The notes beneath the pieces are model-generated. The model searched no databases. It worked only from the letters and a program-made list of their open reading frames with translations, and had not been told where the DNA came from. 64,000 bases of DNA from NCBI GenBank assembly GCA_943330915.2, contig CALQJO020000007.1, positions 1-64,000 on the forward strand, given 5' to 3'. The position numbers were made by a program, and so were the translations under genes. This document shows positions 57,201 through 64,000 of the stretch, piece after piece (within the stretch, counting starts at the first letter, position 1; every line of letters begins with the position of its first letter). The DNA is from Rhodoferax sp. OV413. GTDB taxonomy: Bacteria > Pseudomonadota > Gammaproteobacteria > Pseudomonadales > Pseudohongiellaceae.

Positions 57201-58229
57201 TCACGGTTGTGTATTGCCTGGCAGTTCATCCGTTGGTGAGACCGGAGGTACTTCATCGGGCAGAATCACCGGACTATTGCTGCCAAACCTGCCCATGGTG
57301 AGAATGTTCAGCAGCGAGCGTCCGGTGTTGGGCGTTGCGCTCTCTGGCGCAATGGATGGGTTCGGGCGTGTTGTGGGCGCTAAGGGAGTGTTATCAGCGT
57401 TACTGCCCAGCAACCCGAAGCTCATGGTGTATAACATTGAGGGATTGGTGACGTCGTTGCGAACGATAAAGTTGCCCTGCGAGTCCAGTGAGGGATGCTC
57501 GGGGAAATTGGTCTTTAGCAAGGCCACCGATGTGTCAGCTAGATCATCAAGACCCAGACGCAAATAACACTCAGCCATGATAGATGTGGCATCAGCCACA
57601 GCAGGACTGCCCTGAAAATTCTCGACAACATATCGTGCGCGGTTCAGTGCTGCGATATAAGCACGTCGCTCAAGGTAGTATGTGGAGACGTGTATCTCAT
57701 AAGCTGCCAGGCTATTGCGCAGAAAAATCATCCTCGCCTGCGCGTCAGCGGCATAGTCACTGTCGGGGTATAGAGCAAGCAGCAACGAGAATTCAGTGAA
57801 CGCGTCCCGCGCTCGGGTAATGTCACGCTTGGACGGGTCAGTTGGTAAAAACCTGCTCACAAACCCGGAGTTCTCGGTAAATGAGGCAACGCCTTTTAGA
57901 TAGTAGGCGTAGTCGATGCTGGGGTGATCCGGGTGGAGTCGGATAAAGCGGTCGGCTGCAGCACGGGCGCCTTCCACATTGCCGCTGCGATAGTTGGCGT
58001 AAATCAGTTCAAGCTGCGCCTGGGCTGCATACTGACCAAACGGAAAACGAGACTCCAGTGCCTCATACGTCCTGACAGCGCCGGTAAAATTGGACGAATT
58101 CAACTGGCGATTGGCATCGCGATAAAACTGTTCTTCGGTGGAAAGATTAGCGAATTCATCGCGATCCTCTCCGAGTGAAGAGCAGGAGACGGTCAGAACA
58201 ATCATTAAAAGGCTGAGCAGGACACGCAC
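57201..58229 (-). CDS. bamD: Outer-membrane assembly lipoprotein BamD
   Basis: Essential lipoprotein of the BAM complex that inserts outer-membrane barrels. With GTG at 58229 (GGAGAG upstream on the minus strand) it has 342 residues and a short lipoprotein signal ([14 protein letters not shown], Cys at 16). GTG 58250 is also in frame. TPR repeats follow ([33 protein letters not shown] region; [29 protein letters not shown]). The last 85 residues form a Pro/Thr/Asn-rich tail absent from E. coli BamD but usual in Pseudomonas-type ComL. Confidence 0.94.
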   Translation of the reverse strand: MRVLLSLLMIVLTVSCSSLGEDRDEFANLSTEEQFYRDANRQLNSSNFTGAVRTYEALESRFPFGQYAAQAQLELIYANYRSGNVEGARAAADRFIRLHPDHPSIDYAYYLKGVASFTENSGFVSRFLPTDPSKRDITRARDAFTEFSLLLALYPDSDYAADAQARMIFLRNSLAAYEIHVSTYYLERRAYIAALNRARYVVENFQGSPAVADATSIMAECYLRLGLDDLADTSVALLKTNFPEHPSLDSQGNFIVRNDVTNPSMLYTMSFGLLGSNADNTPLAPTTRPNPSIAPESATPNTGRSLLNILTMGRFGSNSPVILPDEVPPVSPTDELPGNTQP

Positions 58230-58294
58230 TCTATCTCTCCAACGGTGCACCCTAATCTTTCCGGGGTGCGACTTAACAAAGACAAATCAGACTA

Positions 58295-58300
58295 TAATGT
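58295..58300 (+). promoter_or_regulatory. Putative -10 element upstream of rluD
   Basis: A consensus TATAAT lies 94 bases before the rluD ATG in the divergent bamD-rluD gap. No well-spaced -35 is seen, so an activator or a weak -35 would be needed. Confidence 0.4.
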
Positions 58301-58393
58301 CTGCCATATGAACGCTATTTAAACACAGCAAACGGTTTGAACCCAAGCATCAGCTGCGCGCATACAAAATTGGCCGGAGGCCGCACAAGAAAC

Positions 58394-59350
58394 ATGACTG
58401 ACAAAATCACTATGACCGCTGTTGTACCCGAGTCACTTGATGGCGCGCGCCTGGACCAGATTGCTGCAAACCTGTTTTCCGAATACTCGCGCGGGCGCCT
58501 GCAGACGTGGATCAAGGAGGGCTGTCTGCTTGTCAACAGTCATCAATTACGTTCCAAGGACAAACTGACTGCGGGTGATGTGCTGGTACTGATAACCGAA
58601 TTGCCTGCGCCAGAAGAAGGGCATTGGCAGGCAGAGCCAGTGCAGCTTGATATCGTGTTTGAGGATGACGATATTCTGGTGCTGAACAAGCCGGCAGGCA
58701 CGGTTGTGCATCCCGCTGCAGGAAACAGGTCTGGAACCTTGATGAATGGATTGTTGCATTACTGTCCTGCGCTGCAGAACCTGCCAAGAGCAGGGATCGT
58801 ACATCGCCTCGATAAAGACACCACTGGTCTGATGGTAGTCGCCAAAACCCTGCAGGCACATCACCGACTTGTCCGGCAGTTACAGAAGCGTGAAGTCAGT
58901 CGACAATATGAGTCGGTGGTGCTGGGTGTGCTGACTGCAGGTGGAACAGTCGATGAGCCGCTGGGCCGACACCCGGTGATGCGAAAGAAGCGCGCCGTTA
59001 TTCAGAGCGGAAAAGAGTCTGTCACACATTACAGGGTTATTTCCCGTTTCCGCGCGCATACCCATATTCAGTGCCAGCTTGAGACCGGACGCACTCATCA
59101 GATCAGGGTACACATGACCCATATACGTCATCCGCTGGTGGGCGATCCCGTCTATGGCGGGCGCTTGAATATTCCCGGAGGGTGCAGCCCGCAGCTGGCA
59201 GCCATTCTGCGCGAGTTCAAGCGACAGGCCTTGCATGCCGCACGGTTGGGGTTTATCCATCCAATCACTGGAGATGAAGTAAGTTGGGAAGTGCCGCTGC
59301 CAGACGACATGTTAAACCTGTTGGCGATTCTCAAGGCTGATATGTCCTGA
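58394..59350 (+). CDS. rluD: 23S rRNA pseudouridine synthase RluD
   Basis: Makes pseudouridines 1911, 1915 and 1917 in helix 69 of 23S rRNA. The 318 residues have an N-terminal S4 domain (ARLDQIAANLFSEYSRGRLQTWIKEG) and the catalytic Asp140 in IVHRLDKDTTGLMVVAKT; QLETGRTHQIRVHM follows. Residue 1915 is then methylated by RlmH, encoded at 20835 in this window. ATG 58394 gives the family start. The stop overlaps pgeF by one base. Confidence 0.95.
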   Translation: MTDKITMTAVVPESLDGARLDQIAANLFSEYSRGRLQTWIKEGCLLVNSHQLRSKDKLTAGDVLVLITELPAPEEGHWQAEPVQLDIVFEDDDILVLNKPAGTVVHPAAGNRSGTLMNGLLHYCPALQNLPRAGIVHRLDKDTTGLMVVAKTLQAHHRLVRQLQKREVSRQYESVVLGVLTAGGTVDEPLGRHPVMRKKRAVIQSGKESVTHYRVISRFRAHTHIQCQLETGRTHQIRVHMTHIRHPLVGDPVYGGRLNIPGGCSPQLAAILREFKRQALHAARLGFIHPITGDEVSWEVPLPDDMLNLLAILKADMS

Positions 59351-60180
59351 TGTCAGAAAAGTCTGCCAGATATTCAGTGGATGTCTTGAGCTTTGATGCT
59401 GTGATGGGCACTGGTACGAATTTAATCGTGCCGGATTGGCCAGCACCTGATTCTGTCAAAGCGTTAGTCACCACTAGAGCGGGAGGCGTCAGCAAACATC
59501 CTTATGATTCCTTAAATCTTGGTGGACATGTGGGTGACGATCTTGTGGCGGTCAGGCGTAACCGTGTTTTGTTGAAGCAAACGCTGCCCTCCGGCATCAG
59601 GTTACAGTGGTTAAACCAGGTTCACGGCACACACGTTGTTCAGGTTTCTTCAGTTAGCCGGACATTAAGGCTGAAAACCGGTGACGCTGCGGTAGTGTTT
59701 GATCGGGGTTTTGGGGCTGTGGTGATGACCGCAGACTGTCTGCCGGTATTTTTTACAAATGCCGCAGGTTCTGTAGCGGCAGTAGCACACGCTGGCTGGC
59801 GTGGTTTGCTCAATGGTGTGCTTGAACAAACCGTTTATTCCACCGGGGTGTCCCCTGCAGATTTGATGGCCTGGATGGGCCCTGCAATAGCTCCCTGCCA
59901 TTTCGAAGTGGGTTTGGAAGTCAGGGATGCCTTTTTAAGGCATCCGCAATGGGGGCAGCAATTTGTGCCAGGCCTCACATCATCATTTATCTCATCACCG
60001 CTTCATGCGGGTAAATTCCTGATGGATATCTATGCGGTTGCCCGCGCCCGGCTTTTGAATGCCGGTGTTCAGTTTGTTGGTGGTGGTGGGCTGTGTACTG
60101 TGTGTGAGGAGAGGCGCTTTTTTTCCTACAGACGGGATCACACGACCGGCCGTATGGCCAGTTTGATCTACCTCAATTAA
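59350..60180 (+). CDS. pgeF: Laccase-domain purine nucleoside phosphorylase / peptidoglycan editing factor
   Basis: YfiH family protein of 276 residues. In E. coli it removes L-Ser wrongly added to cell-wall precursors, and other members act on purine nucleosides. The zinc ligands are in NQVHGTHVVQV, TADCLPVFF and AVAHAGWRGLLNGVLE; GPAIAPCHFEVG and FSYRRDHTTGRMASLIYL are also present. It starts one base into the rluD stop (TGATG), the usual rluD-pgeF-clpB order. Confidence 0.93.
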   Translation: MSEKSARYSVDVLSFDAVMGTGTNLIVPDWPAPDSVKALVTTRAGGVSKHPYDSLNLGGHVGDDLVAVRRNRVLLKQTLPSGIRLQWLNQVHGTHVVQVSSVSRTLRLKTGDAAVVFDRGFGAVVMTADCLPVFFTNAAGSVAAVAHAGWRGLLNGVLEQTVYSTGVSPADLMAWMGPAIAPCHFEVGLEVRDAFLRHPQWGQQFVPGLTSSFISSPLHAGKFLMDIYAVARARLLNAGVQFVGGGGLCTVCEERRFFSYRRDHTTGRMASLIYLN

Positions 60181-60223
60181 TAGCTATAAAGCCTTGTCTG
60201 GCCCGGTGTTTTCAGTCCGGGCG

Positions 60224-60251
60224 CTTGAAAATGTCAGCTATCACCCCTATT
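60224..60251 (+). promoter_or_regulatory. Sigma-32 heat-shock promoter of clpB
   Basis: CTTGAAA at 60224-60230 and CCCCTATT at 60244-60251 match the RpoH -35 and -10 consensus (CTTGAAA, CCCCATnT) almost exactly, with a 13-base spacer. They lie 70 bases before the clpB ATG. Confidence 0.87.
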
Positions 60252-60321
60252 AACATGCTAACTGTTTTCAAATAAACGGCCGATCTGTTGTATGCAACAG
60301 CTTGGTCAGTCGAGGTGAACC

Positions 60322-62934
60322 ATGCGCATGGAACAAATGACAAGCAAACTTCAGTCCGCGTTGGCAGATGCTCAATCTCTGGCGCTGGGTAACGACAATA
60401 ATTTTATTGAGCCCGTCCATCTGATTCTGGCGTTGCTTGATCAGAAAAGCGGATCAGTGCGCCCATTGCTGTCGCAGACAGGCTTCAATATCAGCCAGCT
60501 GAAAACTGGATTGCAAACTGTATTCAATCGCCTGCCAAAAGTAGAAGGGACTGGCGGTGATGTTGCCATGTCGAATGAATTGGGCAGACTGCTGAATCAG
60601 GCTGACAAGATTTCCCAGAAAAACGGCGACAAGTTCATCTCCAGCGAGTCGGTTATTGTTGCTGCTATGTCTGACAAAGGTGAGTTGGGGAAACTTCTCA
60701 ATAGTTTCGGCATTACGGAAAAGGCTCTGGAAAATGCAATAGCCAACATTCGTGGCGGCGAAAAAGTAACTGACGCTGACGCTGAGGATGCGTTTCAGGC
60801 CTTGTCAAAATATTGTATTGACCTGACTGAGCGTGCAGAAAAAGGTGAACTTGATCCGGTGATTGGCCGCGACGGAGAGATACGGCGCACCATCCAGGTT
60901 TTACAGAGGCGTACTAAAAACAATCCGGTACTCATTGGTGAGCCAGGCGTAGGTAAAACCGCAATTGTGGAGGGGCTGGCCCAGCGTATTATCAATGGTG
61001 AGGTCCCTGAGGGATTAAAAGGCAAAAAAATCCTGGCTTTGGATATGGGTGCCCTGATTGCCGGCGCAAAATTCCGCGGCGAGTTTGAAGACCGGCTGAA
61101 GGCTGTACTCAAGGAACTGTCCAAGCAGGAAGGATCCGTCATCCTGTTTATCGATGAAATTCATACCATGGTCGGCGCTGGCAAGGCCGAAGGCGCGATG
61201 GATGCCGGCAATATGCTCAAGCCTGCACTGGCACGTGGTGAGTTGCATTGCGTCGGAGCAACAACGCTGGATGAGTATCGCAAATACATTGAGAAAGATG
61301 CTGCACTAGAACGTCGATTTCAAAAGGTTCTGGTCAGCGAACCTACCGAAGAGGACACCATCGCTATTCTGCGAGGTTTGAAAGAACGTTATGAGGTGCA
61401 TCACGGTGTACAGATCACCGACGCTGCCATCATCGCGGCCGCGCGCTTGTCACAACGATACATTCCTGATCGGCAGTTGCCTGACAAGGCAATCGATCTG
61501 ATCGACGAAGCTGCCAGTCTCATCCGTATGGAAATTGACTCCAAGCCAGAGGTAATGGATAAACTTGAGCGTCGGCTCATTCAGCTTAAGATCGAGCGCG
61601 AGGCCTTAAAAAAGGAAGATGATGAAGCTTCCCGGAAAAGACTTGAAAAATTAGCGGAAGATATTCTGCGTGTTGAGAAAGAGTTTTCAGACCTCGATGA
61701 AATCTGGAAAGCTGAAAAAGCGTCGGTCCAAGGCACGCAATCCATCAAGAGTAATCTCGAGAAGGCGCGTGCAGATCTGGAAGCTGCCAGGAGAGCGGGT
61801 GACCTGGCGCGTATGTCCGAGTTGCAGTACGGCGTGATTCCGAATCTGGAAAAGACGCTGGATATGTCAACGCAGGCTGAAATGATGGACATGCAATTGC
61901 TTCGGGATCGTGTCACAGAGGAAGAGATTGCAGATGTTGTATCACGCTGGACCGGTATTCCGGTTTCCAAAATGTTGCAAAGTGACAAGCAGAAACTGTT
62001 GCAGATGGAAGACGCTTTGCATAAGCGGGTGATTGGCCAGAACGAAGCCGTTACAGCGGTTGCCAATGCTGTCCGCCGTTCACGTTCCGGGCTGTCAGAT
62101 CCCAATCGTCCGAATGGCTCGTTCTTGTTTCTGGGCCCTACAGGTGTGGGCAAGACGGAGCTATGCAAGGCGCTGTCAGAGTTTCTGTTTGATACGGAAG
62201 ATGCCATGGTTCGCATCGACATGTCCGAGTTTATGGAACAGCACTCGGTCGCCCGGCTGATAGGTGCCCCACCGGGATATGTTGGTTACGAGGAGGGGGG
62301 TTATCTGACGGAAGCGGTTCGCCGGAGGCCTTACTCGGTGCTGTTGCTTGACGAGGTCGAGAAAGCGCACCCGGATGTCTTCAATATTTTGTTGCAAGTG
62401 CTCGATGATGGTCGCCTGACTGATGGTCATGGTCGAACGGTTGATTTCCGGAATACAGTTATTGTGATGACGTCCAATCTTGGCTCTGATCGTATACAGG
62501 AATTGATGTCTGCAGGGGTGCCAGATGATCAGACCTATGAGCAGGTTAAAAGAGATGTCATGTCTGTGGTTACCCGCCATTTCCGTCCGGAATTTGTTAA
62601 CCGCATTGATGAAACGGTGGTGTTCCATCCGCTGGCTGCGGCACAAATACGAAACATCGCCAATATACAGATAGCCTCACTAAACAAACGCTTGCAGTAC
62701 AACGATCTCAGTATCGAGGTGTCGCAGACAGTGCTCGACAAAATTGCCGCGCTTGGTTACGACCCGGTTTATGGAGCCCGTCCATTGCGTCGCGCGGTGC
62801 AGAACTGGATAGAGAACCCACTGGCTCAGCGTGTTATCCGCGGGGACTACAATCCGGGTGATCGAATTGTAGTTGATGTCAGCGCCGAAGGATTTGCGTT
62901 CAGCAAGCGCGAGGCTGGCAGTTTCCAGCCTTGA
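60322..62934 (+). CDS. clpB: ClpB disaggregase
   Basis: Hexameric AAA+ chaperone that, with DnaK, pulls proteins out of aggregates. The 870 residues have the N domain ([20 protein letters not shown]), NBD1 with Walker [10 protein letters not shown] near 206-214 and [17 protein letters not shown], and the coiled-coil middle domain near 400-530. NBD2 has Walker [10 protein letters not shown] near 605-613 and the pore loop GYVGYEEGG. The ATG gives the standard start ([11 protein letters not shown]). GAGGTG precedes it. The stop overlaps a TTGACA that may serve the next operon. Confidence 0.97.
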   Translation: MRMEQMTSKLQSALADAQSLALGNDNNFIEPVHLILALLDQKSGSVRPLLSQTGFNISQLKTGLQTVFNRLPKVEGTGGDVAMSNELGRLLNQADKISQKNGDKFISSESVIVAAMSDKGELGKLLNSFGITEKALENAIANIRGGEKVTDADAEDAFQALSKYCIDLTERAEKGELDPVIGRDGEIRRTIQVLQRRTKNNPVLIGEPGVGKTAIVEGLAQRIINGEVPEGLKGKKILALDMGALIAGAKFRGEFEDRLKAVLKELSKQEGSVILFIDEIHTMVGAGKAEGAMDAGNMLKPALARGELHCVGATTLDEYRKYIEKDAALERRFQKVLVSEPTEEDTIAILRGLKERYEVHHGVQITDAAIIAAARLSQRYIPDRQLPDKAIDLIDEAASLIRMEIDSKPEVMDKLERRLIQLKIEREALKKEDDEASRKRLEKLAEDILRVEKEFSDLDEIWKAEKASVQGTQSIKSNLEKARADLEAARRAGDLARMSELQYGVIPNLEKTLDMSTQAEMMDMQLLRDRVTEEEIADVVSRWTGIPVSKMLQSDKQKLLQMEDALHKRVIGQNEAVTAVANAVRRSRSGLSDPNRPNGSFLFLGPTGVGKTELCKALSEFLFDTEDAMVRIDMSEFMEQHSVARLIGAPPGYVGYEEGGYLTEAVRRRPYSVLLLDEVEKAHPDVFNILLQVLDDGRLTDGHGRTVDFRNTVIVMTSNLGSDRIQELMSAGVPDDQTYEQVKRDVMSVVTRHFRPEFVNRIDETVVFHPLAAAQIRNIANIQIASLNKRLQYNDLSIEVSQTVLDKIAALGYDPVYGARPLRRAVQNWIENPLAQRVIRGDYNPGDRIVVDVSAEGFAFSKREAGSFQP

Positions 62935-62958
62935 CAATGCCCGAAATAGTGGGAAAAT
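62931..62958 (+). promoter_or_regulatory. Putative sigma-70 promoter for the ilvB leader
   Basis: A perfect TTGACA at 62931-62936 overlaps the clpB stop. GAAAAT at 62953-62958 follows after 16 bases, a four-of-six match to TATAAT. A better -10, TATTAT, is at 62966-62971 but has no -35. Either would produce a leader of about 400 bases before ilvB. Confidence 0.4.
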
Positions 62959-62969
62959 CTCCCGCTATT
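62945..62969 (+). terminator. Strong hairpin just after clpB
   Basis: AATAGTGGGA pairs with TCCCGCTATT (10 bp, one G-U) around a 5-base loop, 10 bases after the clpB stop. No T tract follows, so it may be a processed 3' end or part of the downstream RNA structure rather than a classic terminator. Confidence 0.45.
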
Positions 62970-62989
62970 ATCAGGAATGAGTTCCCTGC

Positions 62990-63113
62990 GGGATTCAGTC
63001 CTGATAGACGCAGACTGCGAAGGTAATCCCTCCCCCCAATCTGCATTAGCCGGGTTGTGGCAAAAAGTGCCCACCCGGGGCTACTGCTTAGGTGTCAGAC
63101 AACTCCACCTAAG
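62990..63113 (+). ncRNA. Structured 5' leader RNA upstream of ilvB (candidate cis-regulatory element)
   Basis: Three consecutive hairpins can be read directly. First, GGGATT-CAGTC (62990-63000) pairs with GACTG (63013-63017) and AATCCC (63025-63030), leaving a seven-base bulge. Second, CCGGGT (63050-63055) pairs with ACCCGG (63073-63078), with GGCA/TGCC inside. Third, CTTAGGTG (63087-63094) pairs with CACCTAAG (63106-63113), with an 11-base loop. No protein frame explains them. A motif called ilvB-OMG has been described upstream of ilvB in marine gammaproteobacteria, as I recall; whether this matches is untested. Confidence 0.5.
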
Positions 63114-63221
63114 GTTCCAACACGTTACCACGTAAGGAGCCGGCATAAGCCAGGATGCTATGAAGATTTAATGTTGCACGGAAGGCTATCGCTGCGCTTG
63201 AAACTCATGGAGGTCCGGTTT

Positions 63222-63320
63222 GTGTTATGGAGCTGTCTTGCGGCTCCGTTACTCTTGATTATTGATCTGAGGATAATACTTTTACTGCGAAGATTCTGTC
63301 GTTCGACGGAGTCTCATTGA
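63222..63320 (+). CDS. Leu/Ile-rich attenuator leader peptide for ilvB
   Basis: A 32-residue leader peptide whose middle reads [14 protein letters not shown]: 7 Leu and 4 Ile codons within 14. It starts with GTG at 63222, with GGAGG at 63209-63213 eight bases upstream. In-frame ATGs at 63171 and 63207 lack good sites. The stop at 63318-63320 touches the start of a T-tract hairpin. Like the IlvL, IvbL and LeuL leaders, ribosome stalling on Leu or Ile codons would report on charged tRNA supply. The peptide itself has no expected function. Confidence 0.8.
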   Translation: MLWSCLAAPLLLIIDLRIILLLRRFCRSTESH

Positions 63321-63344
63321 TGCTCTGTGGCATCCGATTTTTTT
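63291..63344 (+). promoter_or_regulatory. Transcription attenuator of ilvB
   Basis: Protector hairpin 1:2 is AGATTCTGTC (63291-63300) with GACGGAGTCT (63305-63314), 10 bp including two G-U. The terminator is GATGCT (63319-63324) with GGCATC (63329-63334), followed by CGA and seven T (63338-63344). Strand 2 can instead pair with 63322-63328 (ACGGAGT with GCTCTGT), which breaks the terminator. A ribosome stalled on the Leu/Ile codons ending at 63287 would cover strand 1 and favour the antiterminator. The terminator stem is short. Confidence 0.7.
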
Positions 63345-63361
63345 ATTGTGAGGCTAAGACT

Positions 63362-64000
63362 GTGGAATTGCTCTCTGGTGGTGAAATGCTGATTCGTGCG
63401 CTGCACGACGAGGGCGTTGAGCTGTTGTTCGGATATCCGGGCGGCGCAGCGCTGCACATTTATGATGCGATATTCAACCAGGATAAGGTGGAACATATTC
63501 TGGTGCGTCATGAGCAGGCTGCAACGCATGCTGCTGATGGATACGCCAGAGCCACCGGTAGACCGGGTGTGGTGTTGGTAACTTCGGGACCTGGCGCAAC
63601 CAACGCGATTACTGGTATCGCAACTGCGTTTATGGATTCAATTCCGATGGTGGTGATCTCAGGTCAGGTGGACAGTTCTCTGATCGGTTCTGATGCATTC
63701 CAGGAAACGGACATGGTCGGAATATCTCGCCCTATCGTCAAACACAGCTTCATGGTTCAGTGTGCAGAGGACATTCCGGTTATAGTGAAGAAGGCATTTT
63801 ATATTGCGACCACTGGTCGTCCCGGCCCTGTTGTGATTGATGTGCCTAAAGACGTTACAGACCCAGCGCGCAAGTTTGAATACCGTTATCCGGAAACAGT
63901 AAAAATGCGCTCTTACTCGGTTCCTTCAAAAGGCCATACCGGGCAGATCAGAAAAGCGGTAGAGATTCTGCTTTCAGCCAAGCGACCAATTATCTACGCC
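63362..64000 (+). CDS. ilvB: Acetolactate synthase large subunit (3' partial)
   Basis: TPP enzyme that makes acetolactate or acetohydroxybutyrate, the first common step of Val, Leu and Ile synthesis. The frame runs off the right edge after 213 codons. It begins [20 protein letters not shown] and contains [34 protein letters not shown] with the catalytic Glu that activates TPP, and [43 protein letters not shown] follows. This is closest in pattern to the IlvI/IlvB group. The start is GTG at 63362, with GAGG at 63350-63353, 18 bases after the attenuator T tract. The small subunit ilvH should follow outside the window. Confidence 0.95.
   Translation, partial: MELLSGGEMLIRALHDEGVELLFGYPGGAALHIYDAIFNQDKVEHILVRHEQAATHAADGYARATGRPGVVLVTSGPGATNAITGIATAFMDSIPMVVISGQVDSSLIGSDAFQETDMVGISRPIVKHSFMVQCAEDIPVIVKKAFYIATTGRPGPVVIDVPKDVTDPARKFEYRYPETVKMRSYSVPSKGHTGQIRKAVEILLSAKRPIIYA

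Noticed and set aside
62935-63221. Idea that the post-clpB region encodes a known housekeeping RNA (tmRNA, 4.5S, 6S, RNase P or a cobalamin riboswitch).
   Set aside because: None of the diagnostic sequences of these RNAs that I know could be found, and the position before ilvB argues for a cis-acting leader.

Overview
The window is 64 kb of bacterial chromosome from a gammaproteobacterium. The gene content and order resemble Pseudomonas and marine relatives: rsfS-rlmH-mrdA-rlpA-dacA-ybeD-lipB-lipA, leuS-lptE-holA, miaB-phoH-ybeY, thiO-fimT-pilVWX and bamD-rluD-pgeF-clpB. FabY-type ketoacyl synthase, ThiO, DUF1820 and DUF4404 proteins fit the same group. I cannot name the genus. I found no tRNA, rRNA, insertion sequence, phage or CRISPR array; nearly all of the window is core chromosome.

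Layout. 1-4.2 kb: the right part of a microcin V-like secretion locus (adaptor, C39 peptidase/ABC exporter, a double-glycine peptide, a small membrane protein that could give immunity), then a small antisense membrane-protein frame whose start codon appears lost. 4.2-8.5 kb: class I fumarase, diacylglycerol kinase, and an EF-hand / ECF sigma / anti-sigma-like / Spy-like locus. 8.5-17 kb: fabY, peptidoglycan enzymes, a ribosome hibernation factor, a GlxA-type regulator, greB, serC and serA. 17-30 kb: proA, nadD, ribosome factors and the elongation/lipoate operon, without rodA and mltB at their usual place. 30-41 kb: a class V aminotransferase overlapping an Ask_Ect-like aspartokinase, then holA-lptE-leuS, ybeY-phoH-miaB, without corC and lnt at their usual place. 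41-51 kb: a group Ic aspartate aminotransferase, SrkA kinase, TlpA thioredoxin, delta-9 desaturase, slyX, a membrane-anchored cold-shock protein, a glycine-zipper protein, a PepSY / response regulator / sensor kinase module and a TSUP permease. 51-57 kb: minor pilins, thiO, nadE, gmhA. 57-64 kb: bamD, rluD, pgeF, a sigma-32 promoter with clpB, and a long structured leader before ilvB, which runs off the right edge.

The two most interesting signals are at the ends. On the left, a 15-residue leader very like that of colicin V precedes a 74-residue Gly-rich, Cys-free peptide next to a matching C39 exporter: a probable undescribed class II microcin. On the right, the ilvB leader holds several hairpins, a 32-codon peptide packed with Leu and Ile codons, a competing hairpin pair and a T-tract hairpin. 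This is the full layout of a translational attenuator, and it sits under an upstream structured RNA that may belong to a known ilvB-associated motif.

Limits: gene families were recognised by reading the sequences. No database search, folding program or alignment was run.
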